Assembly (NCBI GenBank): GCA_022575985.1
Contig: JAKSXM010000263.1
Location: 5,808,001 to 5,872,000 of the forward strand
Direction of reading: 5' to 3'
Source: Anagrus nilaparvatae
Lineage: Eukaryota > Arthropoda > Insecta > Hymenoptera > Mymaridae
DNA length: 64,000 bases
The notes below the pieces were generated by a model. That model saw nothing but the letters and a program-made list of their open reading frames with translations. It searched no databases and had not been told where the DNA came from. Numbering within the stretch: the stretch's first letter is position 1; every line of letters starts with the position of its first letter. The position numbers and the translations under genes are program-made. Shown piece after piece: positions 1 to 11,236 of this stretch.

Positions 1-24
1 ATGCACTAATGTTAACTTTTTAAA

Positions 25-93
25 ATGGAAGATTTTACAGAAAGACCGGTTAAAAGTCGAGGTCAATTTCTAAAATCTGAGGCTGACAACGCG
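25..93 (+). CDS. PRMT1: PRMT1 exon 1 (N-terminal 23 codons)
   Basis: ATG at 25-27 opens a 69-nt exon that ends at the codon gcg before a consensus donor (gtaagt at 94). It joins in phase 0 to the acceptor just before 428, so the ATG at 428 becomes residue 24. The peptide begins MEDFTERPVK, a plausible acidic N-terminus; this part is poorly conserved among PRMT1 proteins. The window begins only 24 bases upstream, so the promoter and any further 5' exons are not visible. The alternative is that translation starts at 428 and this exon is untranslated. Confidence 0.72.
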
Positions 94-427
94 GTAAGTT
101 ATTTTTTGTTCTACAAGTTTCTAAATGATTAAAACTGATAATCTATGTGGATAAATTCAAAATGTATTAGAAAAAATTAAAAGCTATTTAAATTAAACAA
201 TGAATTCGTAAATATATTTTTTGGTTTTTTTTCTGTTCTTAAAATTTCTATAAAGATGTATAAATATTAAATGAATTATTTTCTACAAGAGCGTTATTTG
301 CTTGAAAAAAATTTTTGCATATGAGATTTAAATAAGTTTTTTAGTCAAAATATGATAATGATAACAAATTATTCGATTTTTCTTCATAAAAACTGAAAAA
401 TTAAAATTATAATTCTTTAAATTTTAG

Positions 428-1153
<726 letters not shown>

Positions 1154-1155
1154 TA

Positions 1156-1904
1156 AATATTACAAGGTAAAATTTAGTAAATTGTATGGTTTCTAATAAC
1201 ATTACATAGTTGTGTTAAATGGGTTTTAACTCAGGATGTCCTGGAAAGTTTAAATTTGAATGGATTCCTTTTACCTAAATAAATGCCTGGGAGCTATCCA
1301 AGAAAAGTTTCTAAACATCAAAAGAGCAACCCAAAACTCAATCTAAGAAGGCTGCTTTGATGTGAAATCAAGAAAATTTTTCATAGCCTACTAATTATGC
1401 ATAAATACATTAGTTTCCCATTAAAAATTTTCCCATAGCTGCTCAAAGTAGGGCATAGAGAGGCATAAAACGCTTTTTCTCTGTTTTTTCAAAAATTGAT
1501 ATCACTTCCTTCTAAGACAAAAAGGTATACAAGTATTCAAATTCTTAAAATATTTTTTACAATATAAAATTTTTAATTTTTTCATATTAGCCTAAATTGG
1601 TAAAATGGTCACTACTTTGCAAGTCTATCTCAAAACTTTTTCTTAGGCTTACGGAAGGTTTAAACATTGAAAATGTGAACTTTTAGCAATTCTTAGCTTT
1701 TTAAACTTGAATAATTTTTTAGTTTCATTTTCTTCTTTCATTATGTTTATTTACCCTCATACGTTCTTAAATGCATAGTATTACTAAAAATAAGCTTCCA
1801 TGGCCTCGATTTTTGAATCTGATAGAATAATAGAGTAATGGACTCCACTTCACTCCATACTCCACTCCACTCCACTCTTAAAAACTACTCCATAAATAAT
1901 AAAC
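1156..1904. other. Intronic sequence, nothing recognised except a short simple repeat
   Basis: This is AT-rich DNA with no coding signal that I can support. At 1841-1876 there is a short degenerate TCCAC-type simple repeat. Confidence 0.5.
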
Positions 1905-2220
1905 AGATGTATTTTCAAAATAAGTAAGGTGGAGTTTTTTCTATTCTCCCGTTTTCTATTGAGAGAGTATACTTCGCTATGTTGCCGTGACATTTATTAA
2001 CTCTTGGCTAATGAAACCATAGATTGATTAAAAATTATAAATAAGATTGAAAAATTAGAATTTTGGAATTTGAAATTTAAAACATTAAAAAACTTAATAT
2101 AATTATACCTACTTATATTTAACCCTTGAATTAGCTCAAACTACCCAAAAAAGGGGTATTCATGCTATTTTCACGCTTTTAGCGCCCAGATTTAGTCCAC
2201 TTAAGTTTTTTAGGTCGCTG

Positions 2221-3227
2221 CACTGGTGAAAATATAAAAAATGCTAAAAAATTCATAAGTGTAGAAAAAGTAAACATCGTTGTCCAAATTTACGCCAAAA
2301 AATATGAAAGTAGATAAAAAGAGTGAAAAAAAGTTGCAAAAGAATTCTCTAAAAAAATACATTTTGATCATAATTCGCCGGTTCCAAAAATTCTTTTGCA
2401 CACTTCCGGGACACTTTTAAACTCTTCTACTATATTTGTATGCAATTTAATAAATTGAAATGAAGTTTATTATATTGAGTAACGAAACGCGTTTTTCAAG
2501 TTTTTTATTATATTATGTATAAGTATTTCATTATTTATGCTTTTCCAAAACAAAAAATTATCAGGTTCAAAAAATTTGAATATTGAAAATATATTTTCAT
2601 ATAAAAATATAATTTCTTTATGAGTTCCCGTATGGTTATATTTCCTGAAGAATACATTTTACTTTCAACTTTAAAAAAAAGCCTTAGCCATCAACTGGAA
2701 AAAATTGAATTGCATGAAAAAAGAAATTAAAGCTAGTTCACTTTTTTCCAATAGATGGCTGCGGCTTTTTTTAAAGTTGAAAGTAAAATGAGTTCTTCAG
2801 GGAATATAAACACGTGAAATCACAAATTAATTATATTTTTATATGAAAATTATTAATATTCAAATTTTTTGAACCTCAAAATTTTTTGTTTTAGAAAAGC
2901 TTAAATAATGAAATACTTACATAATATAATAAAAAAATTTTAAAAACGCGTTTCATTACTCAATACAATAAATTTCATTTTAATTTATTAAATTGCATTG
3001 AATTGCACACAAATATAGTAGAAGAGTTTAAAAGTGTCCCGGAAATGTGCAAAAGAATTTTTGGTACCGGCGAATTATGATCAAAATGTATTTTTTTAGA
3101 GAATTCTTTTGCAACATTTTTTCACTCTTTTTAACTACTTTCATACACTTTGGCGTAAAATTGGACAACGGTGTTTACTTTTTCTACACTTATGAATTTT
3201 TTAGCATTTTTTATATTTTCACCACTG
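2221..3227. mobile_element. Fold-back element with arms of about 480 bp
   Basis: The left arm (2221-2696) and right arm (2752-3227) are inverted copies, diverged by perhaps ten percent by eye, around a centre of about 55 bp. Outer ends read ca(c/g)tggtgaaaatat. Short matching ORFs on opposite strands (2210-2401 and 3047-3265) are only a consequence of the inverted repeat and do not look like genes. The same flanking sequence without the insertion is present at about 4240-4275, which supports a discrete insertion. No transposase is encoded, so this would be a non-autonomous element or MITE. Confidence 0.8.
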
Positions 3228-3958
3228 TGATCAATAATTTCAGGGATACTTTTATGAAAAATTAATATATGACCCTCAAATTAGCAAAAAGTATTCGTGA
3301 AAAGGCTATTTTAGCTATTTTCGCAATTTAAGCTAATTTAAGGTTAAAATATTAATTTTTCATTATAAGATCTTCCAAATTCTTGATCAGGGCCCCAAAA
3401 AATCCATATGGGACAAATCTGGGTAATAGATGTATTTTCAAAATAAGTAGGGTGGAGTTTTTTCTATTCTCTTGGTTTCTATTGAGAAAGTATACTATCC
3501 CTATGTTGCCGTGATATTTATTAACTCTCGGCCAATGAAACCATAGATTTTCAAAACGCGTTAAACTGCATAATTTGAAACTATTCCAATATTTTATATT
3601 TTGACTCAAGTAATGATTTCATAATGTTATAATTCATTTTATTTATTTTTTATATGAATAATAATATTTAAAAATTATAAATAAGATTGAAAATTAGAAT
3701 TTTGGAATTTAAATATGATAAATAGTATTTACTTTTATCGGTCTTTACGGACTATTATTATTATTTATCAATACAAATGAATGTAATTGATGAATAATAT
3801 TTAAACTGCTTTATTTTTAATGAGTCGCCTATAGCGTGTATCGCATTAACAGCAGTTTAATAAATTTTACTAAATTAAAAATAAATTTTTAATTTAATTT
3901 TTATTTTGTTTCTTAGATGTTAAGAAAAAAATCTTTGAGAAAAAATAAATGCCTCATC

Positions 3959-4031
3959 AGTGCCAACGAGAATCGAACTCGTGATCTTCTATTTGCCGGA
4001 TAGACGCTTTAGCCAACTAAGCTACGGCACG
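3959..4031 (-). tRNA. tRNA-Ala(GGC)-like sequence, probably a pseudogene or SINE head
   Basis: On the - strand a 73-nt cloverleaf can be drawn. It has a 7-bp acceptor with one mismatch at the first pair, a D-arm (agcttagttggctaaagc), a 5-bp anticodon stem with loop CCGGCAA, and a T-arm ACGAG-TTCGATT-CTCGT. The anticodon would be GGC. Position 33 is C instead of the nearly universal T, and GGC is not a normal eukaryotic Ala anticodon, so function is doubtful. It lies in repeat unit B and is absent from unit A. Confidence 0.55.
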
Positions 4032-4505
4032 AGACGACACTCGATGATACAATAAAATATTATTCTAATAATATATAATTTCTGGCATTTGGAATTTAAA
4101 ATTAGAATTTTGAAATTCAAAACATTAAAAATCTTAAAATTATACCTACTTATGTTTAACCCTTAAATTAGCTAAAACTATCCCAAAAAAAGGGGTATTT
4201 ATGCTATTTTCGCAGTTTGAGCGTCCAGATTTAGTCCATTTAGGTTTTTTAGGTCGTTGGTCAATAATTTCAGGGATATCCCTGGTGCAAAAAACAGCGA
4301 TGAAACAGCGCTGATTCATCGCTAAATCAGCGCTTATTTAGTGCAAAAAAAATAACTTAAAATTTTTTTTTTTTTTAATTGTTTTTTAAAATTTTTTTTA
4401 AATTTTTGAGGGGAGGGTGGGGGGAGTTTTTATGAACCGGTGAACCCGAAATTGGATAAATTTTTCGAAAAAATTCCGAAATTTTAAAAGTAGAGAAAAA
4501 AAATA

Positions 4506-5112
4506 CAGGAATCCCCCGCTATTCGCGGTTAATGCGTTCCAAGAAAGTACCGCGAATACCGAAATCGCAAATACCGGGACCTTAGTCTTATGGGAATGGG
4601 GATGCATACCCAAAGCTAAAACAGAGGGCGCCGAAACCAATTGGTCCGAAAAACACATGTATTTTAAATGGGAAGAAATTGACCAATCACGTTCTGGTCC
4701 GTAAAATACATGGGAAAGATATATCTATATATACAGCTTTCATCACTAGCGCCACCATGCAGTAAGCATCCCCATTAGGGGGTTACGTTCCAAGAGAAAA
4801 ATTAGACACAATTTTTACGAATATATTTTATTTTTTTTACAAAAAATTTTCCTTAATTTTTAAAATAATCTGCAACTTTTTTCTGTATTGCATGGTGTTT
4901 CATATCTTTAAGTAACTTCATAAGTTTGAACTGCCTTTTCGCAGTTCTGCCTAAATTTTAGACTCCTACTCATGATTGGATCTGTCATTCACATTAAATT
5001 TTTTCGCGGCTGTTGCTACTTTTTTTGTGTTGAAAAAATCGAGTACTTTAAGTTTTTGAACAAGAGCCTTAACATTTTTATTTTGTTTTTGAATTTTATT
5101 TTTTGGTGCCAT
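4506..5112 (-). mobile_element. pogo/Tigger-like DNA transposon remnant
   Basis: A Tigger-type terminus starts at 4506 (CAGGAATCCCCCGCTATTCG) next to a TA dinucleotide at 4504-4505. On the - strand an ATG at 5112-5110 opens a 48-residue fragment beginning MAPKNK and containing QKLKVLDFF...TAAKKFNVND, which resembles the N-terminal helix-turn-helix of pogo-family transposases. It stops at 4966. No catalytic DDE region was found and the opposite terminus is not recognisable, so the element is truncated and dead. Confidence 0.55.
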
Positions 5113-5261
5113 AATATTCCCTACTTTAAATTTTTTATTTTCAAAAAATTTAATTAAAACTGTAATTATTATTATTATTATAACCCAAATTTGTCCCAAA
5201 TATTGTGTTTATTTACATGGGTTTTATATGAGAGCCGTGCACTAATGTATTATTAAAAAAT

Positions 5262-5360
5262 TATTAAAAATCCTATTCTAAAAAAGAGTTGTTACTATGT
5301 ACATTGTTGTACATTGTTATCGCAATAAAAGCGTTCTGATTGGCTACTAATACCGACTCA
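5262..5360 (+). repeat. Dispersed repeat, copy 1 (second copy at 7372-7460)
   Basis: This stretch and 7372-7460 share the same order of words: atcctat(t/c)ctaaaaa, gagtt, aactatgtacattg, then attctgattggct or gttctgattggct. The family is unknown. Confidence 0.5.
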
Positions 5361-5453
5361 TGATAATAATCGTTGTGTATTTATGTATGATTATTCATAG
5401 TATTAGTAATGTTTATTTATTGCAGAAAAAATAAATATATAACCTAAATTTAA

Positions 5454-6234
5454 GGAGGCTCTTCAGTGAAAAATTATAAATAGTGAGATATATGGTTGAA
5501 TAAAGTGAAATTCCCCGATTCGAATGGTATAGAGCATATATTCGATAGCCGTACAAAACTTAGAAATATTAGCGAAAAAAGTCACAACATTTTAACACTG
5601 CTCTTATGAGAGAAATTCCGGAAGTTGCTATTTATTTTCTTAAAACAAAAAATTATAAAACCTGAGTAGTTTGAATATAAAATTTAATGCCCAAGGAAAT
5701 TATTGCTCACCCTCTCATATTAGGTAGCCGTGTGTTATTTTGAGCAATTAAACTCCAAAAATTAGTAAACAAGGTTTTGGAGAGAAAGCAGCCATGATAG
5801 TACATGGATAGTATACTATACAGGGGCTCGCGTTTATTTGTAAATATTATGTATTTATTGATATTATTTATTTAATTTTATTTTAAAAATACAAAATCTT
5901 ATAATTACTTGTAAACAATAAATCTAATATTTATTTGATAAATAATAGAAGTCATATAATGCTTTAAAATACGGTAAATATAAATTCTAATATCTGTACT
6001 CCGAATAATAAATTAAATTTTACACTGAGCGCGCTTTCAGTTGTTTGAATACTACGTAAACTTTTTGTTATCGGTAATTCGTAAATAAAGAGAATATTTG
6101 CTATTTTATTAACATTAAATAATTAATAAAATTAAAAAACAATTTTTCATATTCATATTTTACATAAATTTACAATATTGACAAAAATTTTTAATAGCTT
6201 CTCCAATGACTAGAGAGTACACTGAAGAGCCTCC
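5454..6234. mobile_element. TTAA-flanked MITE (piggyBac-type), 781 bp
   Basis: Perfect terminal inverted repeats start GGAGGCTCTTCAGTG and are bounded on each side by TTAA (5450-5453 and 6235-6238). TTAA is the piggyBac superfamily target. The interior has no coding capacity. Confidence 0.8.
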
Positions 6235-6379
6235 TTAAATTATTTTTTTTTTTTGTAAAAATTAAAATACATGTTTTTTTTTTTAATTGAAAATTGATAT
6301 TCCAAAAAAAGTATATAGGGTTATATTATTATTTTTTCTTATTATTATTTGAAAAGTAATAAATTACATAAAAGTGAAA

Positions 6380-7030
6380 AATTTATAATTAAAAATTCAC
6401 CTTATTTATATAAAATAACCGATATTAACTTGGAACATGTTCATTGGAAGGGGTATTTTATTAAGTTAGGCTGTGAAAAAGTAACGTTTTTAAGGGGGGG
6501 GGGGTTGAAATGGACTATGAATTGGTCAAATTTTTTACTAATTTTGGAGCTTGATTATTTCATGAATTGCTCAATTACATTCATGAATTTTCATGAATTT
6601 CATTTTTCATTCTTTTCATGAATTGCTCAATTAGTTTGGTGTGTAAAATATATATTGTGTAATGTTAAAATGGAAAATGTTTATTAGGAAGGGTATTTGG
6701 TTTTATTTGTTAATATTTTTATTGGTTTCACTCAGGATCAAGAATCTTTCAACATGGTTTTAATATCAAAGACTACACCCATTAAAAGTTTAATAAGAAA
6801 CAGATTTGTAAAAATTATTTTAAAAAAATTAATTTTTTATTCGTAACTAAAGTATTTATTATATTATAAGTATAATAATATAAGTATGGAAGGAATACAT
6901 TCTTTTTAACATGTTCATTGGATGGGGTATTTGAAAAAGTTTGGCTCGGCAGGGGGGGGTTGAAATATTGACGTTCTTAGGGGGGAGGGGTAAAAAATCG
7001 ACGTTTTTAGGGGTGGGGTGAAAAAGTAAC
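6380..7030 (+). repeat. Irregular repeats with G-runs
   Basis: Units with the words acatgttcattgga, ggggtattt, gacgttttt or aacgttttt and then runs of 7-10 G recur at about 6430-6510 and 6905-7030. The G-runs are clustered on the + strand. No gene is supported; the ORF of 90 codons at 6349 crosses the repeat and looks spurious. Confidence 0.5.
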
Positions 7031-7371
7031 GTTTTCAAAGGGGGGCTTAGAATATTTTCAATTTAGGGACTTAGAATAATTTGAAGTGGGAGTTAGGGCC
7101 TGATCAGACCCTGATAAGTACAAGAACTTAGAATACTAAGTTTATGGATTTAGGATAATTTATATTTCAGAATTTATTGTAATTTCGGTTTTTAAATTTA
7201 TTACCGTTATGAGTGAGCACGCTCCATGCTCGTTGGTTGTGTAGTTACACAAACAGGTTATAAATTTTTTTAATCCAAATGGGTGAAACAAAATAAAACG
7301 TCCAAATAAATTCATAAAAAAGCATCAGTTATTGTAATAATATAATAAGTAATAAATAAGATTATTAAATG

Positions 7372-7460
7372 GTGAATATCCTATCCTAAAAATGAGTTAA
7401 TCATCGATTCGGTAACTATGTACATTGTCATCGAAAAAGAGTCATTCTGATTGGCTCATA
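7372..7460 (+). repeat. Dispersed repeat, copy 2
   Basis: This is the partner of 5262-5360, in the same orientation and diverged. It lies just upstream of the Copia insertion. Confidence 0.5.
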
Positions 7461-7708
7461 CAAATTTCATTGATAATAGGTTAAAATTAATTGTTTTATT
7501 GTTTACATTATGTTTTCATTATTTTTGAGGTTAGTTAGTTAGTTGAGTAGTTGATATCAATAAAAAAATTAAAGTAAAAATAAATTTTGGTATTTAAGAA
7601 AATAATTAAGGTTGAAAGTTTTAAATCATTCTGCGCGTGACGCGCGCCTAATACTAGTGATTAAAAAAAGCAAGTGAAAAAATAAATAAATAAATATTTA
7701 GTGCTTTT

Positions 7709-7964
7709 TATTAGATTAATGTGGAATTATATATAAGGAATGGTCTTGGTCATTTAATAAATATTACACAAGATATAAATTTAACCTCTGAATATTCTTT
7801 ATTAATATCCTCAACCAACAATACACACAAACGTTGTTAACGTTACGAGTGCCGGTGCACGACTGACTGTTTGCGCGCCACTTCCCTACTTGCTCTATTA
7901 CTAGTTTTATTACAAAACCAATAGATGGCGCTACAATGTAGTTAACAAAGCTTTTATTCTTACA
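7709..7964 (-). repeat. Copia 3' LTR
   Basis: 256 bp. Read on the element strand it starts TGTAAG and ends CTAATA, so the canonical terminal CA is not kept at that end. I see no difference from the copy at 15648-15903. Confidence 0.93.
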
Positions 7965-7976
7965 CTCCCTCCCTTT
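7965..7976 (-). promoter_or_regulatory. Copia polypurine tract
   Basis: AAAGGGAGGGAG on the element strand sits directly against the 3' LTR, where plus-strand DNA synthesis would be primed. Confidence 0.75.
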
Positions 7977-8170
7977 GTTAATTACATATAATTTACAAAG
8001 TATTACAGAATTGCGTTATTTTACATTCAGCTAAAATTATAAAAATACAAATTAGTTTAAACTTAACATCGTACAAATTGAGGTTTTTCTGGAACATCTG
8101 GTTATGTTACTGCTGTCCTGAAAGCAAAGAAAAACAATATATTAGTTATAAGTATAGCTTGATGTATGTA

Positions 8171-8749
8171 TTAATTATTCTCTGAATTTAAAATCTTCAT
8201 ATTAGTTATTTTGTCTCTTAAATAACTATGAGTATTATAAGGTAAAGGCTTTGTCATGATATCTGCTAAGTTCTCTTTGGTTGATATCCAAAACACTTTA
8301 ACCTTTCCCTCATTTACACATTGTTTCACAAAATCTCCATGTGACTCAGCCATAGTTTTTCTTTTCCCTGTTTTTTCTCTTTCCTCTAGTTCTTCTCTTA
8401 TATCTCTGATACTCTGATCAAAACTTTTGAGTTTATGACTTCCAACCATCTCTGTACAATCTCTAGAAGAACTATTATCGCACCATATAGTCACAGGAAA
8501 CAATGTTTTTCCAATTATATACCTCGTTGCTTTATCTATTGATATTATCTCATGACATGCATCACTCATAGCCAAATATTCAGCTTCGCAAGTCGACAGT
8601 GATACATAATTTACTTTGTGACTTCTCCAGGCAATTACATCACCAAATAGTCTTATTAGGTATCCTGCAGTAAATGTAGACCCTTCACGATCTCTAAGAC
8701 TTGCATCTGTTAAAGCCTCTAGGGTATTTAAATTTGATTTGAATTTAAT
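8171..8749 (-). pseudogene. Copia pol: RNase H region (after the third stop)
   Basis: The frame is the same as the upstream pol frame and stays open from the TGA at 8750-8752 down to 8171. It contains the Copia RNase H landmarks: DASLRDREGS, the glutamate-bearing STCEAEYLAMSDA, IWCDN, and the C-terminal ENLADIMTKPL. Length and end fit a complete C-terminus of a Copia polyprotein. Because the TGA lies between RT and RNase H, this part would be made only by readthrough or by internal initiation. It may be dead in this copy. Confidence 0.85.
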
Positions 8750-10090
8750 TCACATTTTACTTGTGCCTCTTAAATATCTAAAAACTCTTTTAACTTCGTT
8801 CCAATCTTCCTCTGTAGGTTTTAACTGTTTGCTTGCTAACAAGTTTACTGAATAAGCTATATCTGGTCTTGTAGCATTAGCCAGATACATTAAAGCACCT
8901 ATTGCTTCTCTGAATGGAAATCTCTTGAGTTCTCCATCTATCTCTGAATTTTCCTTATCTAATTTAACTCTTTTGCTTCTCTGATCTACCTGTCGAGTTA
9001 CCATAGGTGTATTTTGAGATTTACATTCTTTCATATTATAACGCTCTAATATTCCTTCTATATATGCCTCTTGGTGCATTATAATATATTTTTCTTTTCT
9101 ATTTCTCTGAATTGTCATTCCTAAGAAATTTTTAGGTTCTCCTAAATCTTTCATTTGAAATATACTACTCAAGTGAATTTTTATTTGTTTTAATTTCTCT
9201 GAACAATTGCTTGCAATCAACATATCATCTACATATAATATGATAAAAGCCAGCTTATTGCTTTGTCTCCATGTGTATAGGCATGGATCATGTAAATCAT
9301 TTTCTAATCCTAATTTACTAATTACCTCTGAAAATTTATTATTCCATTTCTTTGGACTTACTTTTAATCCATATAAAGACCTCTTTAATTTACAAACTTT
9401 TGTAATTTTTGTATTTTCTGAAACTTCAAGACCTCTTGGAATTTCCATAAATATTTCTTCTTGAAGCTCTCCATTCAAGAATGCTGTTTTAACATCCATT
9501 TGACACATTTCTAAATCCTCTCTATTAATAATTGAAAGTGTGGCTCTAATTAATGACAGTCTTGATACTGGAGCATAAGTTTCTTTTAACTCATAATTAT
9601 TTCTATCTTGGAATCCTCTTATGACCAATCTAGCTTTATACTTGATGGTCCCATCACTTTCTATTTTCTTTTTAAAAATCCACTTAGAATCAATTATATT
9701 AGGCTTTTTACCATACGAATTTTGTTTTGGTCGGTTTATAATTTCCCAAACATCATTTTCTCTCATTGATTCTAATTCTTTAATAGCTTGTATCCACATT
9801 TCTCTGTCCTCAGAATTTATAGCCTCTTCATATGTACTAGGATCTTTTTGTATAGACGTTAGTAAAATACGTATTAACTCTTCCTCTTCCATTTCTTTTC
9901 CTTCTGAAAAGCTTGTAAATCGAGCGAAACTAGAATCCATAATTCTTTTAGATTTACTTCTTGTGCAAGGACCATCTTTTGCTTGAGAGTTTGACTGCTT
10001 TTCTTTCTTATTCTCTGAATTTTTATTCTCTGTATTAATTTCTGTTTTTCTTGGTCTGCCTCTTTTCTTAACTTCTGTTTCTTTCTTTTG
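8750..10090 (-). pseudogene. Copia pol: linker with AT-hook, then reverse transcriptase
   Basis: This region is open in the polyprotein frame from just after the TAG at 10091-10093. The first residues form a basic linker with KKRGRPRKT (about 10041-10070), an AT-hook type motif. The Copia RT follows: NDVWEII, SKWIFKKK, YKARLVIRGF, QMDVKTAFLNG, LYGLKVSPKKWN and the catalytic ILYVDDML. RT copies the genomic RNA inside virus-like particles. The segment ends with TGA at 8750-8752 in the conserved junction to RNase H. The first ATG downstream of the TAG is at 9940, but the open frame starts earlier. Confidence 0.88.
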
Positions 10091-11236
10091 CTATTTTTCT
10101 TTCTCACATAGTTCTATGTGTTCTGTTATATTTAAATTCTCTGGAATATTATTTTGTTTTTGTATTACCTCTTCTACTGTGAACTTAATTGAACTCTCTA
10201 AATCTTTGTTTAAACCATTCTTATATACATCTTTATATACTAACTTCTCTAGAAATCTTACATGTCTAGATTCTAAAAACTTTCTAGACCCTGGATGCCA
10301 TAAAATATAACCTGTAGACGTATGACCTATCAATACAGTTTTAATTGCTACATTACTAAACTTTGTTTCAGTTTTAGGTAATTTAGCATAACTTATACAA
10401 CCAAATCGTCTTATATTTTCTAAATGACATCTTGACTTTGGTGAAATTCTTTTAAGTGGAATTTCATATTTTATTGATTTATGAGGAGTTATGTTATATG
10501 AATAAACTGCTGCTGCAACAGCTGATTCCCACATGCTTGCTGGTAAACCAGAATCACACATAAAAGCTCTAGTTTTATTAGCTATAGTTTTATTAAATCT
10601 TTCAGCTAACCCATTTAACTCTGGAGTATATGGTGGCGCTATATCTAATTCTATTTTTTCTTTCTTCATAACCTCTGAAAATTTACCACCCATATATTCA
10701 GTACCTCTATCTGATCTAATGTAGCATATTTTCTCATTATATCCGATAAGATTTCTGACAGATATTATATATTTTTCTAAAGCTTCTCCTGATTCGTCTT
10801 TAGATTTTATACAGTACGTTTTCGCATAGCGAGAAAAGTCATCTACAAATGTAATTATATATTTCTTTTGCCCTGGCCAAGATATTGGTTTTATTGGACC
10901 CATTAAATCTGAATGTATCCTCTGAAGTGGTCTTTCTGCTCTAGACCTATCTTGTTTAAATGGAAGTTTTTCCATCTTAGACATTATACATATTTCACAC
11001 TCTTTAATTGAATCATCAAATTTAACATGCTCTAAAATCTTTTCTTTCTTTTGTAGCATTTTAAGATAATTTAATGATGCATGACCTAATCTTGCATGCC
11101 AGAGTAAAGCTTCACTCTGTTTCTCTATATAATCAGTTTTCTCTGGAGGATTTTCTACTATTAGATCTTTTAAAGTTTCTATCGCATTTAAATCATCCAT
11201 ATTAATTATTTTATAAGATAATATACTATCATTATT
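10091..11236 (-). pseudogene. Copia pol: integrase
   Basis: This region is in the same frame as Gag-protease, starting after the TAA at 11237-11239; the first ATG is at 11200. It has the GAG-pre-integrase zinc site (HARLGHASLN...CEICIMSK) and the catalytic core with its acidic residues in IHSDLMGP, RSDRGTEY and LNGLAERFN. Integrase joins the cDNA to the target, here leaving 5-bp duplications. It ends at a TAG (10091-10093) followed by CAA. The only visible faults are the stops on both sides. Confidence 0.9.

Larger units (their letters stand above)
1905..4290. repeat. Two diverged tandem copies of one repeat unit
   Basis: Segments 1905-2220 plus 3228-3310 (unit A) match 3427-3720 plus 4100-4290 (unit B) in the same order. 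Shared landmarks are a stretch with tattttcaaaataagtag, another with ttgccgtgayatttattaac, and another with tttttaggtcg followed by caataatttcaggg. Unit A is split by the fold-back element at 2221-3227. Unit B carries extra sequence and the tRNA-like element. The order of events is duplication first, insertions afterwards. Confidence 0.7.

Noticed and set aside
2210..3265. Two matching short ORFs on opposite strands starting MQKNFW
   Set aside because: They are mirror images produced by the fold-back arms and end at its borders.
9621..10724. Several + strand ORFs across Copia pol
   Set aside because: They lie antisense to an excellent Copia RT and integrase and show no motifs or splice sites.
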